Under the pieces are notes generated by a model. The model did not search any database. It had not been told where the DNA came from and worked only from the letters and a program-made list of their open reading frames with translations. Positions 7,864 to 16,220 of a stretch of DNA of 37,247 nucleotides are shown here, in pieces. Source of the DNA: CAYZUC01 sp964481705. Lineage in GTDB: Bacteria > Bacillota > Clostridia > Lachnospirales > Lachnospiraceae. Both the position numbers and the translations under genes were made by a program. Location: positions 1 to 37,247 of the forward strand of contig CAYZUC010000020.1 in the NCBI GenBank assembly GCA_964481705.1, read 5' to 3'. Position 1 is the stretch's first letter. Each line of letters begins with the position of its first letter.

Positions 7864-9510
7864 ATGAGCAAAAAAAGGAAGAAGAGCTCAAATTTCATAG
7901 TCCAGGGAGGAATTCTTGCAATTGCAGGGATTATTACCCGAATTATTGGAATGTTATATCGTATTCCTGTTCTCAATATCATTGGTACTGAGGGCAATGG
8001 ATATTACGCAGCGGCTTATCAGGTATACAGTATTATGCTATTGATTTCTTCCTATAGCCTTCCTTTAGCAATTTCCAAGTTGGTTTCAGCCAGAATATCA
8101 AAAGAACAGTATAAGAATGCCAATAAGATTTTTCGAGGTGGTTTGTTCTTTGCCTTTATTACCGGAGGTATCGCTTGTTTAGCTGTGTTCTTTGGAGCCG
8201 AGTTTTTTGCGGATAAGATGATGAGCGAGCCAATGAGTTATATTGCTCTTCGTGTGTTTGCTCCTACCCTGTTAATTGTAGCTATTATGGGTGTTATACG
8301 TGGTTATTTCCAGGGAATGGGTACCATGGTGCCTACGGCTATTTCCCAGATTATTGAACAGATAATAAATGCTGTAGTAAGCATTCTTGCCGCAAAGTAT
8401 TTATTTTCTTATGGTAAGAAGGTTGCATCTATTTTACGCAGTGATTCCTTTGCACCTGCCTATGGTGCGGCTGGAAGTACCATAGGAACGAGTATGGGTG
8501 CCCTTGTTGGACTACTATTCCTTATTATTGTTTTGATTCTATTCCGTTCCTCATTGCACAGTCAAATAATGAAGGACGAAAAGAAATTCGCCGAAGACTA
8601 TCGTTCTATTCTATATATTATTGTGATTACCGTTATTCCGGTCATACTAAGTACAGCCATCTATAACCTAAGCGACATTTTGGATAATGGTATCTTTAAT
8701 AAGATAATGACACTTCAGGGGCAGGAAAAGGAAAAGACATCCATTTGGGGTATTTACTCCGGAGAATACAAGCTCTTAACGAATGTTCCAATTGCTTTGG
8801 CAAATGCCATGAGTGCTTCTACCGTACCTACACTTACCTCATGCCTTGCTTCCGGTAATTTAAAAGGAGCAAAAAAGAAGGTCGGTATGGCTATGCGATT
8901 TACGATGATGATTGCCTTTCCATGTGCAGTTGGACTCGGAGTATTGGCATTACCAATTATGTCCATGTTGTTCAAAGAAGGATCTGATATGGCGGCCAAG
9001 CTTATGCAGGTTGGTTGTGTCTCCATTATTTTCTTCTCAATTTCGACTTTATCAAATGGAATACTGCAGGGTATGAGCAAGATGAACATACCGGTACGAA
9101 ATGCAGCCATTTGTTTAGGTGTTCACATCGTATTTTTATTTGTATTTTTAAATAATTTTCATCTGGGAATTTATTCGGTGGTTTATGCCAACATTATTTT
9201 TGCCTTTATGATGAGCGTTTTAAATCACATGGCCATTCGTAAGTATTTGCGATATCGACAGGAGATATTCCGGACCTTTATTGTTCCATTACTATCATCT
9301 GTAATTATGGGCGTTTTTCTTTTCTTCAGTTATAAACTTTTAAGAATAAATCTTTCCAACCTCATATCCACATTGATTTCGATTTTTCTTGGAGTGATTG
9401 TTTACTTTGTTTTTATTCTGAAGTTTCGAGGTGTTCGTGAGGAGGAAATACTGGCAATTCCCTGTGGTCAGATTCTTTTACGTTTTGTGCGGGCTTTACA
9501 CCTATTATGA
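7864..9510 (+). CDS. SpoVB/MurJ-type polysaccharide (lipid II) flippase
   Basis: A 548-residue multi-pass protein of the MOP exporter superfamily, subgroup SpoVB/YtgP. Members move undecaprenyl-linked precursors such as lipid II across the membrane; SpoVB itself is needed for spore cortex synthesis. Typical sequence features are the N-terminal NFIVQGGILAIAGIITRIIGM, the helix GYYAAAYQVYSIMLLISSYSLP and a series of about 14 hydrophobic segments. The start is one base after the stop of the lipoprotein gene. It could be the vegetative MurJ rather than SpoVB; the sporulation-type gene behind it slightly favours a sporulation role. Confidence 0.88.
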   Translation: MSKKRKKSSNFIVQGGILAIAGIITRIIGMLYRIPVLNIIGTEGNGYYAAAYQVYSIMLLISSYSLPLAISKLVSARISKEQYKNANKIFRGGLFFAFITGGIACLAVFFGAEFFADKMMSEPMSYIALRVFAPTLLIVAIMGVIRGYFQGMGTMVPTAISQIIEQIINAVVSILAAKYLFSYGKKVASILRSDSFAPAYGAAGSTIGTSMGALVGLLFLIIVLILFRSSLHSQIMKDEKKFAEDYRSILYIIVITVIPVILSTAIYNLSDILDNGIFNKIMTLQGQEKEKTSIWGIYSGEYKLLTNVPIALANAMSASTVPTLTSCLASGNLKGAKKKVGMAMRFTMMIAFPCAVGLGVLALPIMSMLFKEGSDMAAKLMQVGCVSIIFFSISTLSNGILQGMSKMNIPVRNAAICLGVHIVFLFVFLNNFHLGIYSVVYANIIFAFMMSVLNHMAIRKYLRYRQEIFRTFIVPLLSSVIMGVFLFFSYKLLRINLSNLISTLISIFLGVIVYFVFILKFRGVREEEILAIPCGQILLRFVRALHLL

Positions 9511-9512
9511 TG

Positions 9513-9542
9513 GAATAAAATAAATAAGAATGGCTGATACTA
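9513..9542 (+). promoter_or_regulatory. Sigma-G/sigma-F-like promoter for the bofC-like gene
   Basis: GAATA at 9513-9517 and GATACTA at 9536-9542 are exactly 18 bases apart. This matches the B. subtilis forespore sigma-G consensus (GHATR, 18 bases, CATNHTA) at every defined position except the first base of the -10. Transcription would start near 9549. B. subtilis bofC is transcribed in the forespore, so the promoter and the protein call support each other. Confidence 0.5.
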
Positions 9543-9569
9543 TATGAAAAAGGAGAGATTTCATTTCCT

Positions 9570-10205
9570 ATGAAGAAAACATATGTTATCAGCTTTTTTC
9601 TTGTTTTACTGATTTTAGATTTGTGCGCATTATTTGCATACTTCATGATTACGGGTTCTCTGTCTGGAAAATCTGATTCCTATCACAGTAGTATAGAAGA
9701 AGAGTCCCCAGGTACAGCCATATTTACAGACACACAAAAAGAACCTGTCATAACAAGAGATACAAAGTATACCTTGGAACGATATGATGCACAGAATTAT
9801 TCTTTGCAGGAGCTTGTGCTGGATGTACCAATTGAAATGCTTGGAATGAACCGCGAACAGCTCTGTGATTATTTAGAAAAGTATGAGTTGGATCCAACCT
9901 TGGAAGATATCAATCATGGCTTTTTAAAAGTTGAATTGTTATCGTTTTCACAGGATAAGATTATTCTTAGAAAATATTATGAGGGCTCTGATTCATCTGC
10001 AATTGAAGAGCAGGAAAGCAAATTTATACTTTTGGCGGAACGGGGATTTATTGTTGTGTATGAAAATGATTATGAGCATTTCTATATGAGTACGGATATT
10101 GGATTGTCAAAGCTATCTTATGAGTTACAGCAGGAAATTCTAGATGGAAAACTACTACCGGACAAAAAGGCTCTTTATGATTTTCTGGAATCCTATAGTA
10201 GTTAA
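9570..10205 (+). CDS. BofC-like membrane-anchored protein (probable sporulation checkpoint protein)
   Basis: The 211-residue protein has an N-terminal membrane helix or uncleaved signal (about residues 5-31), a Ser/Glu-rich linker, then a domain containing ITRDTKYTLERYD, a segment EMLGMNREQLCDYLEKY, a strand-rich part ending GFIVVYENDYEHFY, and a tail TDIGLSKLSYELQQEILDGK. This layout (lead-in, embedded helix, strand, C-terminal helical tail) resembles BofC, the forespore protein that delays SpoIVB-dependent activation of pro-sigma-K in B. subtilis. Similarity is by architecture and short motifs only. A sigma-G-like promoter at 9513-9542 fits. The AGGAG site is about 14 bases from the ATG, rather far. 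Alternative: an unrelated anchored protein. Confidence 0.6.
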   Translation: MKKTYVISFFLVLLILDLCALFAYFMITGSLSGKSDSYHSSIEEESPGTAIFTDTQKEPVITRDTKYTLERYDAQNYSLQELVLDVPIEMLGMNREQLCDYLEKYELDPTLEDINHGFLKVELLSFSQDKIILRKYYEGSDSSAIEEQESKFILLAERGFIVVYENDYEHFYMSTDIGLSKLSYELQQEILDGKLLPDKKALYDFLESYSS

Positions 10206-10246
10206 TCTAAATAAATATCAAATAGTAACAAGAAACGGAGTATATT

Positions 10247-11464
10247 GTGAAAATAGGAGTGATTGGTGGCGGTGCCTCTGGAATGATGGCTGCAATTACA
10301 GCAGCCCGATTGGGAGCAACGGTCACAATATGGGAACACAAGTCCAGAATAGGAAACAAAATACTGAGTACCGGAAATGGAAAGTGTAATTTGACAAACC
10401 GTTTTCAAGATAACAAGTGTTATCATGGCACGAATCCTCAATTTGCCATTCCCATTCTCGAGGAATTTGATTTAGAAAGGACAATTGCATTTTTCTTACG
10501 TATTGGTGTTTATACAAAGAATCGTAATGGTTATTTGTATCCTTACTCTGAGCAGGCTTCCTCCGTTCTGGATTGTCTTCGAATGGAACTTACACATTTA
10601 GGAGTATCGATTCAAACGGATTGTGAGATAACGAAGATAGAAAAGGGAAGAAAAGACTTTTCGGTGTATGATAAGGATAATCACATGTATCATGTGGATC
10701 GTGTCATTCTTTCCTGTGGCTCCAAGGCAGCACCCAATACCGGTTCTGACGGTTCCGGCTATCGACTAGCAAAACAGCTTGGTATTCGTGTAGTGAAACC
10801 TTTACCATCATTGACACAATTAAAGAGCTCTGCAAAATGGTTAAAAGGCGTAAGCGGTGTAAGATGTGATGCTCTTTTAACTTTGATGGTAAATGATGTT
10901 GTTATCGACAGAAATCGTGGTGAACTTCAACTTGTTGATTATGGATTATCCGGAATTCCAACCTTTCAAATATCAGGAACAGCTGCAAGAGCACTGGATC
11001 ACCATAAGCATGTGATTGTTTGTATTGACTTTATGCCGGACTTTTCAACCGACGCCTTGCTATCATTTATGAACAATCGTATCAAGGATAATCTACATAA
11101 AACGGCGGAAGAGATGTTGACTGGTTTATTTCAGAAGAAATTAATCGCCTATTTTCTGAAGGAGAGTCAGATAAAACCGAATACTTCTTGTAAATCTCTG
11201 GTTTCTAAGCAGGTAATCCATGTTGTAGAGGTCATAAAGAATACACTTGTAGGTATTGACTCTGTGAACGACTTTACGCATGCGCAGACCTGTAGCGGTG
11301 GTATTGATACAAGGGAATTGACTTCATCCTTGGAATCCGTACAATGCCCCGGTCTATTTTTTACCGGAGAAATGATTGATATTGACGGTATCTGTGGAGG
11401 CTATAATCTACAATGGGCTTGGTCTTCCGGATATGTGGCAGGAAAGAGTGCAGCGCATGATTAG
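10247..11464 (+). CDS. NAD(P)/FAD-dependent oxidoreductase, HI0933/BaiN family
   Basis: A 405-residue flavoprotein. The N-terminal Rossmann fold has GVIGGGASGMMAA, followed by the family signature GNKILSTGNGKCNLTN, and the C-terminus ends with ACSGG-like TCSGGIDTREL and FFTGEMIDIDGICGGYNLQWAWSSG, which binds the flavin. The family covers BaiN and poorly characterised flavoproteins formerly called aminoacetone oxidase; substrate cannot be read from sequence. The GTG start at 10247 follows CGGAG by 6 bases. It overlaps the next flavoprotein gene by 8 bases, so the two are co-translated. Confidence 0.92.
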   Translation: MKIGVIGGGASGMMAAITAARLGATVTIWEHKSRIGNKILSTGNGKCNLTNRFQDNKCYHGTNPQFAIPILEEFDLERTIAFFLRIGVYTKNRNGYLYPYSEQASSVLDCLRMELTHLGVSIQTDCEITKIEKGRKDFSVYDKDNHMYHVDRVILSCGSKAAPNTGSDGSGYRLAKQLGIRVVKPLPSLTQLKSSAKWLKGVSGVRCDALLTLMVNDVVIDRNRGELQLVDYGLSGIPTFQISGTAARALDHHKHVIVCIDFMPDFSTDALLSFMNNRIKDNLHKTAEEMLTGLFQKKLIAYFLKESQIKPNTSCKSLVSKQVIHVVEVIKNTLVGIDSVNDFTHAQTCSGGIDTRELTSSLESVQCPGLFFTGEMIDIDGICGGYNLQWAWSSGYVAGKSAAHD

Positions 11465-13061
11465 AATCAGTCAGATAAAAATGAATCCAAACCATAGTAA
11501 AAAGGATTTGGAACAGAGGGTAAGAAAACTGTTGCGTCTTGATCCGAATACGAAGATAGAATACACCATCTACAAACGGTCAATTGATGCCAGAAAAAAG
11601 AATCAGATTCAGTATATCTATACGGTTGACCTTACCTTGAAGCAAGAGGAGAAGCGTATAAAATCTCTTCGTGATAAGAACATACAGATTGTCTCAAAGC
11701 ATTCTTATCAATTTCCATACTCAGATTTTCGATTTCCAGAATTTCGCCCAATTATAATAGGCGAGGGTCCATGCGGATTATTCTGTGCGTATTTACTTGC
11801 CTTACAGGGATTTCGTCCCCTTGTATTAGAACGTGGACAAGATGTTGATACACGTATGCAGGATGTTGAGCAATTTTGGATGGAAGGTACTCTCAATACA
11901 GAATCTAATGTACAATTTGGAGAAGGTGGAGCAGGAACCTTCTCTGATGGAAAGCTAAATACGCAAATCAAAGATCCAAGTGGAAGGATTCGTTTTGTTC
12001 TGGACACTTTTGTAACGTTTGGAGCAAAAGAGGAAATAACCTTTGAAAGCAAACCACATATTGGAACGGATTGTCTTGTAACTATAATTAAGAATATGCG
12101 TTTGAAGATCCTAGAGCTTGGTGGCGAGATCCGTTTCCAGTCAAAGGTCACCGGTCTGATTCATAAAGACAGACAGATACAGGGTGTGATTGTAAATGAA
12201 ACAGAGGAAATTCGTAGCAACCATATTGTCCTTGCAATTGGACATAGCGCAAGAGATACCTTTGAAATGCTGTATCAGACTGGTGTTACCATGGAGTCAA
12301 AATCTTTTGCTGTAGGCGTTCGAGTGGAGCATTTACAGGAAACCATTAACGAGTCGCAATATGGAATAAATGCACCAAAGAATCTACCTCCGGCACCCTA
12401 CAAGCTTGCTACAAGAACCTCCAATGGCCGTAATGTATATAGCTTTTGTATGTGTCCTGGAGGATATGTAGTCAATTCTTCCAGCGAAGAAGGACTTCTG
12501 GCTGTCAATGGTATGAGCTATTCTGGTCGCGATGGAATAAATGCTAACAGTGCCATTATTGTATCCGTCACTCCAGAAGATTATCCCGATTCCGGACCAC
12601 TATCTGGCATAGCCTTTCAACGGGAACTTGAAAAGAAGGCTTTCGAAGAAGGTAACGGACATATCCCAATCCAGATGCTTGCTGATTTCAGACAAAAGAG
12701 AAAATCAGAAGCATTTCGTACTATCCAACCGGCAAATAAAGGCGGCTACAGCTATGGAAATCTGTGGAATGTTCTTCCTTGTGAAATATGTGATTCTATT
12801 ATTGAAGGAATGGACAATTTCGGATATAATCTAAAAGGCTTTAACCATGACGATACTTTACTTTCCGGAGTAGAAAGCAGGACGTCGTCTCCGGTTCGCA
12901 TTACAAGAGATGAGCATTATCATTCCAATTATATTGGACTATATCCGGCAGGCGAAGGAGCAGGTTATGCCGGCGGTATTACATCCGCTGCTGTAGATGG
13001 AATGCGGACTGCAGAAAAAATAGTGTTTTCTTGCGTTCAGAAGGACGCAGATTGGAGCTAG
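11457..13061 (+). CDS. FAD-dependent dehydrogenase, COG2509 family
   Basis: A 534-residue predicted flavoprotein. An N-terminal domain of about 95 residues (MIRISQIKMNPN and later) precedes a Rossmann segment IIIGEGPCGLFCAYLLALQG and the characteristic VQFGEGGAGTFSDGKLN. A second nucleotide-contact region reads HIVLAIGHSARDTFEML, and the C-terminus has YPAGEGAGYAGGITSAAVDG. The reaction is unknown. The start at 11457 lies inside the end of the preceding flavoprotein gene with an AGGAAAG site about 10 bases before; a longer in-frame start at 11376 would lie deep in that gene. Adjacency with another flavoprotein suggests shared regulation. Confidence 0.9.
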   Translation: MIRISQIKMNPNHSKKDLEQRVRKLLRLDPNTKIEYTIYKRSIDARKKNQIQYIYTVDLTLKQEEKRIKSLRDKNIQIVSKHSYQFPYSDFRFPEFRPIIIGEGPCGLFCAYLLALQGFRPLVLERGQDVDTRMQDVEQFWMEGTLNTESNVQFGEGGAGTFSDGKLNTQIKDPSGRIRFVLDTFVTFGAKEEITFESKPHIGTDCLVTIIKNMRLKILELGGEIRFQSKVTGLIHKDRQIQGVIVNETEEIRSNHIVLAIGHSARDTFEMLYQTGVTMESKSFAVGVRVEHLQETINESQYGINAPKNLPPAPYKLATRTSNGRNVYSFCMCPGGYVVNSSSEEGLLAVNGMSYSGRDGINANSAIIVSVTPEDYPDSGPLSGIAFQRELEKKAFEEGNGHIPIQMLADFRQKRKSEAFRTIQPANKGGYSYGNLWNVLPCEICDSIIEGMDNFGYNLKGFNHDDTLLSGVESRTSSPVRITRDEHYHSNYIGLYPAGEGAGYAGGITSAAVDGMRTAEKIVFSCVQKDADWS

Positions 13062-13069
13062 ACAAAACT

Positions 13070-13942
13070 ATGAATAATCGTAAGAAACTTATGGACAAAA
13101 AAAGAATTGTAATCAAAATAGGTTCCTCTTCTCTGACACATCCTGAGACCGGAGGTCAGGACCTGATTAAACTCGAAAAATTAGTTCGAGAGCTTACTGA
13201 TTTGAAGAATTGTGGCATGGATGTGACCTTGGTTACCTCAGGGGCTATCGCTGTTGGAAAAAAGGCTGTACATATCAAGCATCAGACCATAGATTCCAAA
13301 GAAGAAGAGGTAGCAGTAAAGCAGGCTTGCGCTGCTATTGGACAAGCCCGTTTGATGATGACCTATCAAAAGCTATTTGCAGAATATAATCAGCTAGCCG
13401 CGCAGATATTGATGACGAAAAATAACATCATTGACCCGATTAGCCGTAGAAATGCGCATAACACCTTTTCTGAATTATTCAAATTGGGAGCAATCCCTAT
13501 TGTAAATGAAAATGATACTGTTGCAACAGAAGAAATCAGTAAACTGGGAACCTTTGGTGACAATGACACCCTTTCAGCAATTGTAACTGCGCTCATTGAT
13601 GCAGACTTATTAATTCTTTTGTCAGATATTGATGGCCTTTACTCCGATGATCCTCATCAAAATGAGAATGCGCGTTTTATAGAAGAGGTACCAAAGCTTA
13701 ACGAAGAGTTCCTAAACATGGCAAAAGATACAACCGGCAGCTCTGTAGGTACCGGTGGAATGTCAACCAAAATGAGAGCCGCAAGAATTGCCACCAGTGC
13801 AGGTGCTGATATGGTCATTGCAAATGGTAAAGATGTAGGTGTGATTCATCGCATTATCCGAGGTGATTCCGTAGGAACCCTTTTCTTGGCCAACCAAGAT
13901 GAGGCTTTCAAAATGGAAGACTTTATTAAAGATGAAATCTAG
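13070..13942 (+). CDS. proB: Glutamate 5-kinase, single-domain (no PUA)
   Basis: ProB phosphorylates glutamate with ATP, the first and usually proline-inhibited step of proline synthesis. The amino acid kinase domain is complete: RIVIKIGSSSLT near the start, VTSGAIAVG, PIVNENDTVATEEI, GDNDTLSAIV and TGGMSTKMRAARIA. At 290 residues it lacks the C-terminal PUA domain of E. coli ProB (367). The start at 13070 has GGAG 12 bases upstream; ATG 13091 (283 residues) is an alternative, and an extension to 13031 would overlap the flavoprotein gene further. No proA follows, although proA commonly sits beside proB; the next gene is a DUF896 protein. Confidence 0.95.
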   Translation: MNNRKKLMDKKRIVIKIGSSSLTHPETGGQDLIKLEKLVRELTDLKNCGMDVTLVTSGAIAVGKKAVHIKHQTIDSKEEEVAVKQACAAIGQARLMMTYQKLFAEYNQLAAQILMTKNNIIDPISRRNAHNTFSELFKLGAIPIVNENDTVATEEISKLGTFGDNDTLSAIVTALIDADLLILLSDIDGLYSDDPHQNENARFIEEVPKLNEEFLNMAKDTTGSSVGTGGMSTKMRAARIATSAGADMVIANGKDVGVIHRIIRGDSVGTLFLANQDEAFKMEDFIKDEI

Positions 13943-13956
13943 AATGGGGATCATAT

Positions 13957-14172
13957 ATGCAAATACCTGGAATTGAAAGAATAAACGAATTATATCATAA
14001 ATCTCAGACTGTAGGGTTAACTGACGAGGAGAAAAAGGAACAGCTGAAATTAAGAAAAGAGTATATTCAAGCCGTCAGAGGTAATTTAAAGAATCAACTC
14101 AATCAGATTGATATAAAGGAGTCTGATGGAAGTATTACAAATCTGGGAGAGAGATATGGCGACAAAAAATAG
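13957..14172 (+). CDS. DUF896 (YnzC-like) small protein
   Basis: A 71-residue basic/acidic helical protein of the DUF896 family. The signature is the helical hairpin ERINELYHKSQTVGLTDEEKKEQ followed by LRKEYIQAVRGNLKNQL. B. subtilis YnzC is in this family; it has an SOS link but no known activity. The ribosome site reads GAATGGGGATCATATATG, resembling the repeated extended site elsewhere in the window. It overlaps the cyclo-ligase gene by 17 bases. Length and sequence are normal for the family. Confidence 0.93.
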   Translation: MQIPGIERINELYHKSQTVGLTDEEKKEQLKLRKEYIQAVRGNLKNQLNQIDIKESDGSITNLGERYGDKK

Positions 14173-14704
14173 TATCCGAAAGTTTGTGCTTGAGGTTCGT
14201 AATGATATTTCAAGAGATAATCAAGAGACATGGAGCCGAAAGATATCAGAGCAATTTTTTTCCTTAGAAGAGTTAAGTCAAATGGAAGTCATTTTTCTCT
14301 ATGCCGGTTATGGCTCGGAAGTATTGACACAGGAGACTATAGAGGCACTGATTATGCTTGGAAAGCATGTTGCATTACCACGTGTCCATGGTGATACTAT
14401 GGATTTCTATGAAATTAGTGGTTTGGATGAATTAGAATCTGGCTTTCATGGTATTATGGAGCCGATTAACAATAAAAAGACAGTCCTGACTCCTGATTTG
14501 ATTGTCATGCCTGGTGTCGCTTTTGATGAATCGCGTAATCGTATTGGATATGGACGAGGATATTATGATCGATATTTGAAGAAATATCCGGATGTGCCGA
14601 GAATTGCATTTTCCTTTGAATGCCAGATTGTTGACCAGATTCCCTATGAACCCTCGGATATACGTCCTGATACCATAATTACTGAATATCGAATGATTCG
14701 ATAA
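14156..14704 (+). CDS. 5-formyltetrahydrofolate cyclo-ligase
   Basis: This ATP-dependent enzyme turns 5-formyl-THF into 5,10-methenyl-THF, returning the storage form of folate to one-carbon metabolism. The protein is 182 residues from the ATG at 14156, which has GGGAGAG just upstream within the end of the DUF896 gene; an earlier in-frame ATG at 14126 is deeper in that gene. Family landmarks are PGVAFDESRNRIGYGRGYYD, with the G131-x-G-R-G-Y-Y-D138 loop that binds ATP/substrate, and IPYEPSDIRPDTIITE at the C-terminus. It is followed by an 80-base gap before miaB. Often named YgfA or Fau. Confidence 0.94.
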   Translation: MATKNSIRKFVLEVRNDISRDNQETWSRKISEQFFSLEELSQMEVIFLYAGYGSEVLTQETIEALIMLGKHVALPRVHGDTMDFYEISGLDELESGFHGIMEPINNKKTVLTPDLIVMPGVAFDESRNRIGYGRGYYDRYLKKYPDVPRIAFSFECQIVDQIPYEPSDIRPDTIITEYRMIR

Positions 14705-14784
14705 CTACAATTTGTCAACATCAGTAGCCTCTTAACTGAATTAGGAATGATTTATCTTGGATAGAACTGAGAAATGGAGATTTC

Positions 14785-16173
14785 ATGAGCAAAGAAACAG
14801 AAGAATTGCAATTACAAAATCAATTTATATTGGAAGATGCTGCAATCATAAAGAAAAAAGAAGCCGAAATTGGTCGAAAGCTTACGTATCATGTTACGAC
14901 CTTTGGTTGTCAGATGAATGCCAGGGATTCCGAAAAGCTTGCGGGTATCTTAAAGGAAATTGGCTATGAGGAGAATTCAGAAGAGGAAGGCAGTGACCTT
15001 ATCCTATTTAATACCTGTACTGTAAGAGATAATGCCAATCAAAAGGTCTATGGACGTCTCGGTGTTCTCAAAAAATATAAGAAAGACAATCCCAATCTGC
15101 TTATTGGTCTGTGTGGATGTATGATGCAGGAACCAGAAGTAATCGAGAAGCTTCAGAAAAGCTATCGTTTTGTAGATTTGATTTTTGGTACGCATAATAT
15201 ATTCAAGTTTGCGGAGTTGTTGAATCGTCGTTTTCTATCAGATTGTATGATTGTTGACATTTGGAAGGATACCGACAAAATTGTCGAGAATCTTCCTTGT
15301 GAACGGAAGTATTCCTTCAAATCCGGAATTAATATCATGTTTGGCTGTAATAATTTTTGCAGCTATTGTATCGTTCCCTATGTAAGGGGACGTGAACGAA
15401 GCAGAAAACCGGAAGATATCATAACAGAAATCCAAAATCTTGTAGAAGATGGTGTAATTGAGATTATGCTTTTAGGTCAGAATGTAAATTCCTATGGAAA
15501 GAACTTGGATAATCCCATATCTTTTGCTGAATTATTAAAGAAGATCGAGGAAATCGAAGGACTCAGACGAATTCGCTTTATGACCTCACATCCCAAAGAT
15601 TTATCCGATGACCTGATTGATGTTATCAAACATTCAAAGAAAATCTGTCATCATATTCATTTACCTCTTCAATCCGGCAGTAGTAGGATTCTTGAGAAGA
15701 TGAATCGTCGCTATACCAAGGAACAGTATCTGAATCTTGCCAAGAAAATCCGCGAAGAGATTCCTGATATATCCATTACGACCGATCTGATTATTGGTTT
15801 TCCAGGTGAAACGCGGGAAGATATCGAGGAAACCATCGATGTAATTCGTCGTGTTCGTTTTGACAATGCGTTTACCTTTATTTATTCTAAGAGAACAGGA
15901 ACGCCGGCCGCTGCTATGGAGAATCAAGTTCCGGAGGAGCTTGTAAAAGAGAATTTTGACCTTGTTTTAAAGACCGTACAAGAAGTGTCACGCAAGCAGA
16001 CAGAATGCTGGAGNNNNNNNNNNGTAAATGATCATAATTCCAGTCTTGTCACCGGACGACTTTCTAATAACAATATTGTACATTTTCCCGGTTCTGCTGA
16101 GTTGATTGGATCTATCGTACAAGTACGTTTGGTCCAGTGTCATGGATTTTACTATACCGGAGAAATGATTTAG
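14785..16173 (+). CDS. miaB: tRNA-2-methylthio-N6-dimethylallyladenosine synthase MiaB (interrupted by an assembly gap)
   Basis: MiaB is a radical-SAM methylthiotransferase that adds a 2-methylthio group to i6A37 in tRNAs reading UNN codons, using two [4Fe-4S] clusters. N-terminal cluster cysteines appear in FGCQMN, FNTCTVR and GLCGCM; the radical-SAM motif is C188-x3-C192-x2-C195 in GCNNFCSYCIVPYVRGRERSR. The TRAM domain at the C-terminus is interrupted by 10 Ns (16014-16023), which keep the frame but stand in for missing residues. The end HGFYYTGEMI is intact. Its substrate modification is made by MiaA, encoded downstream at 20848. ATG at 14785 follows a GGAG site. Confidence 0.95.
   Translation: MSKETEELQLQNQFILEDAAIIKKKEAEIGRKLTYHVTTFGCQMNARDSEKLAGILKEIGYEENSEEEGSDLILFNTCTVRDNANQKVYGRLGVLKKYKKDNPNLLIGLCGCMMQEPEVIEKLQKSYRFVDLIFGTHNIFKFAELLNRRFLSDCMIVDIWKDTDKIVENLPCERKYSFKSGINIMFGCNNFCSYCIVPYVRGRERSRKPEDIITEIQNLVEDGVIEIMLLGQNVNSYGKNLDNPISFAELLKKIEEIEGLRRIRFMTSHPKDLSDDLIDVIKHSKKICHHIHLPLQSGSSRILEKMNRRYTKEQYLNLAKKIREEIPDISITTDLIIGFPGETREDIEETIDVIRRVRFDNAFTFIYSKRTGTPAAAMENQVPEELVKENFDLVLKTVQEVSRKQTECWXXXXVNDHNSSLVTGRLSNNNIVHFPGSAELIGSIVQVRLVQCHGFYYTGEMI
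16014..16023. other. Assembly gap (10 Ns) inside miaB
   Basis: Ten unresolved bases in the TRAM-domain part of miaB. The frame is open on both sides and is kept in register by the N count. Homologous MiaB proteins have about ten residues between the QTE-aromatic segment and NDH, including an LVEEV-like strand, so the true missing length is probably about 30 bases. The gap size looks like a placeholder. Confidence 0.95.
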
Positions 16174-16220
16174 TTGCTGACAATAAGGAATTCGAAAGAA
16201 TTACGAAAAGAGGGAGAATC

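Noticed and set aside
11708..12151. A 147-codon open frame on the minus strand opposite the COG2509 flavoprotein
   Set aside because: Shadow of a conserved coding region; Ser/Pro-rich antisense composition and no supporting signals.
14712..14760. TTGTCA box before miaB as a promoter
   Set aside because: The -35 is good (5 of 6), but no acceptable -10 lies 16-18 bases downstream.
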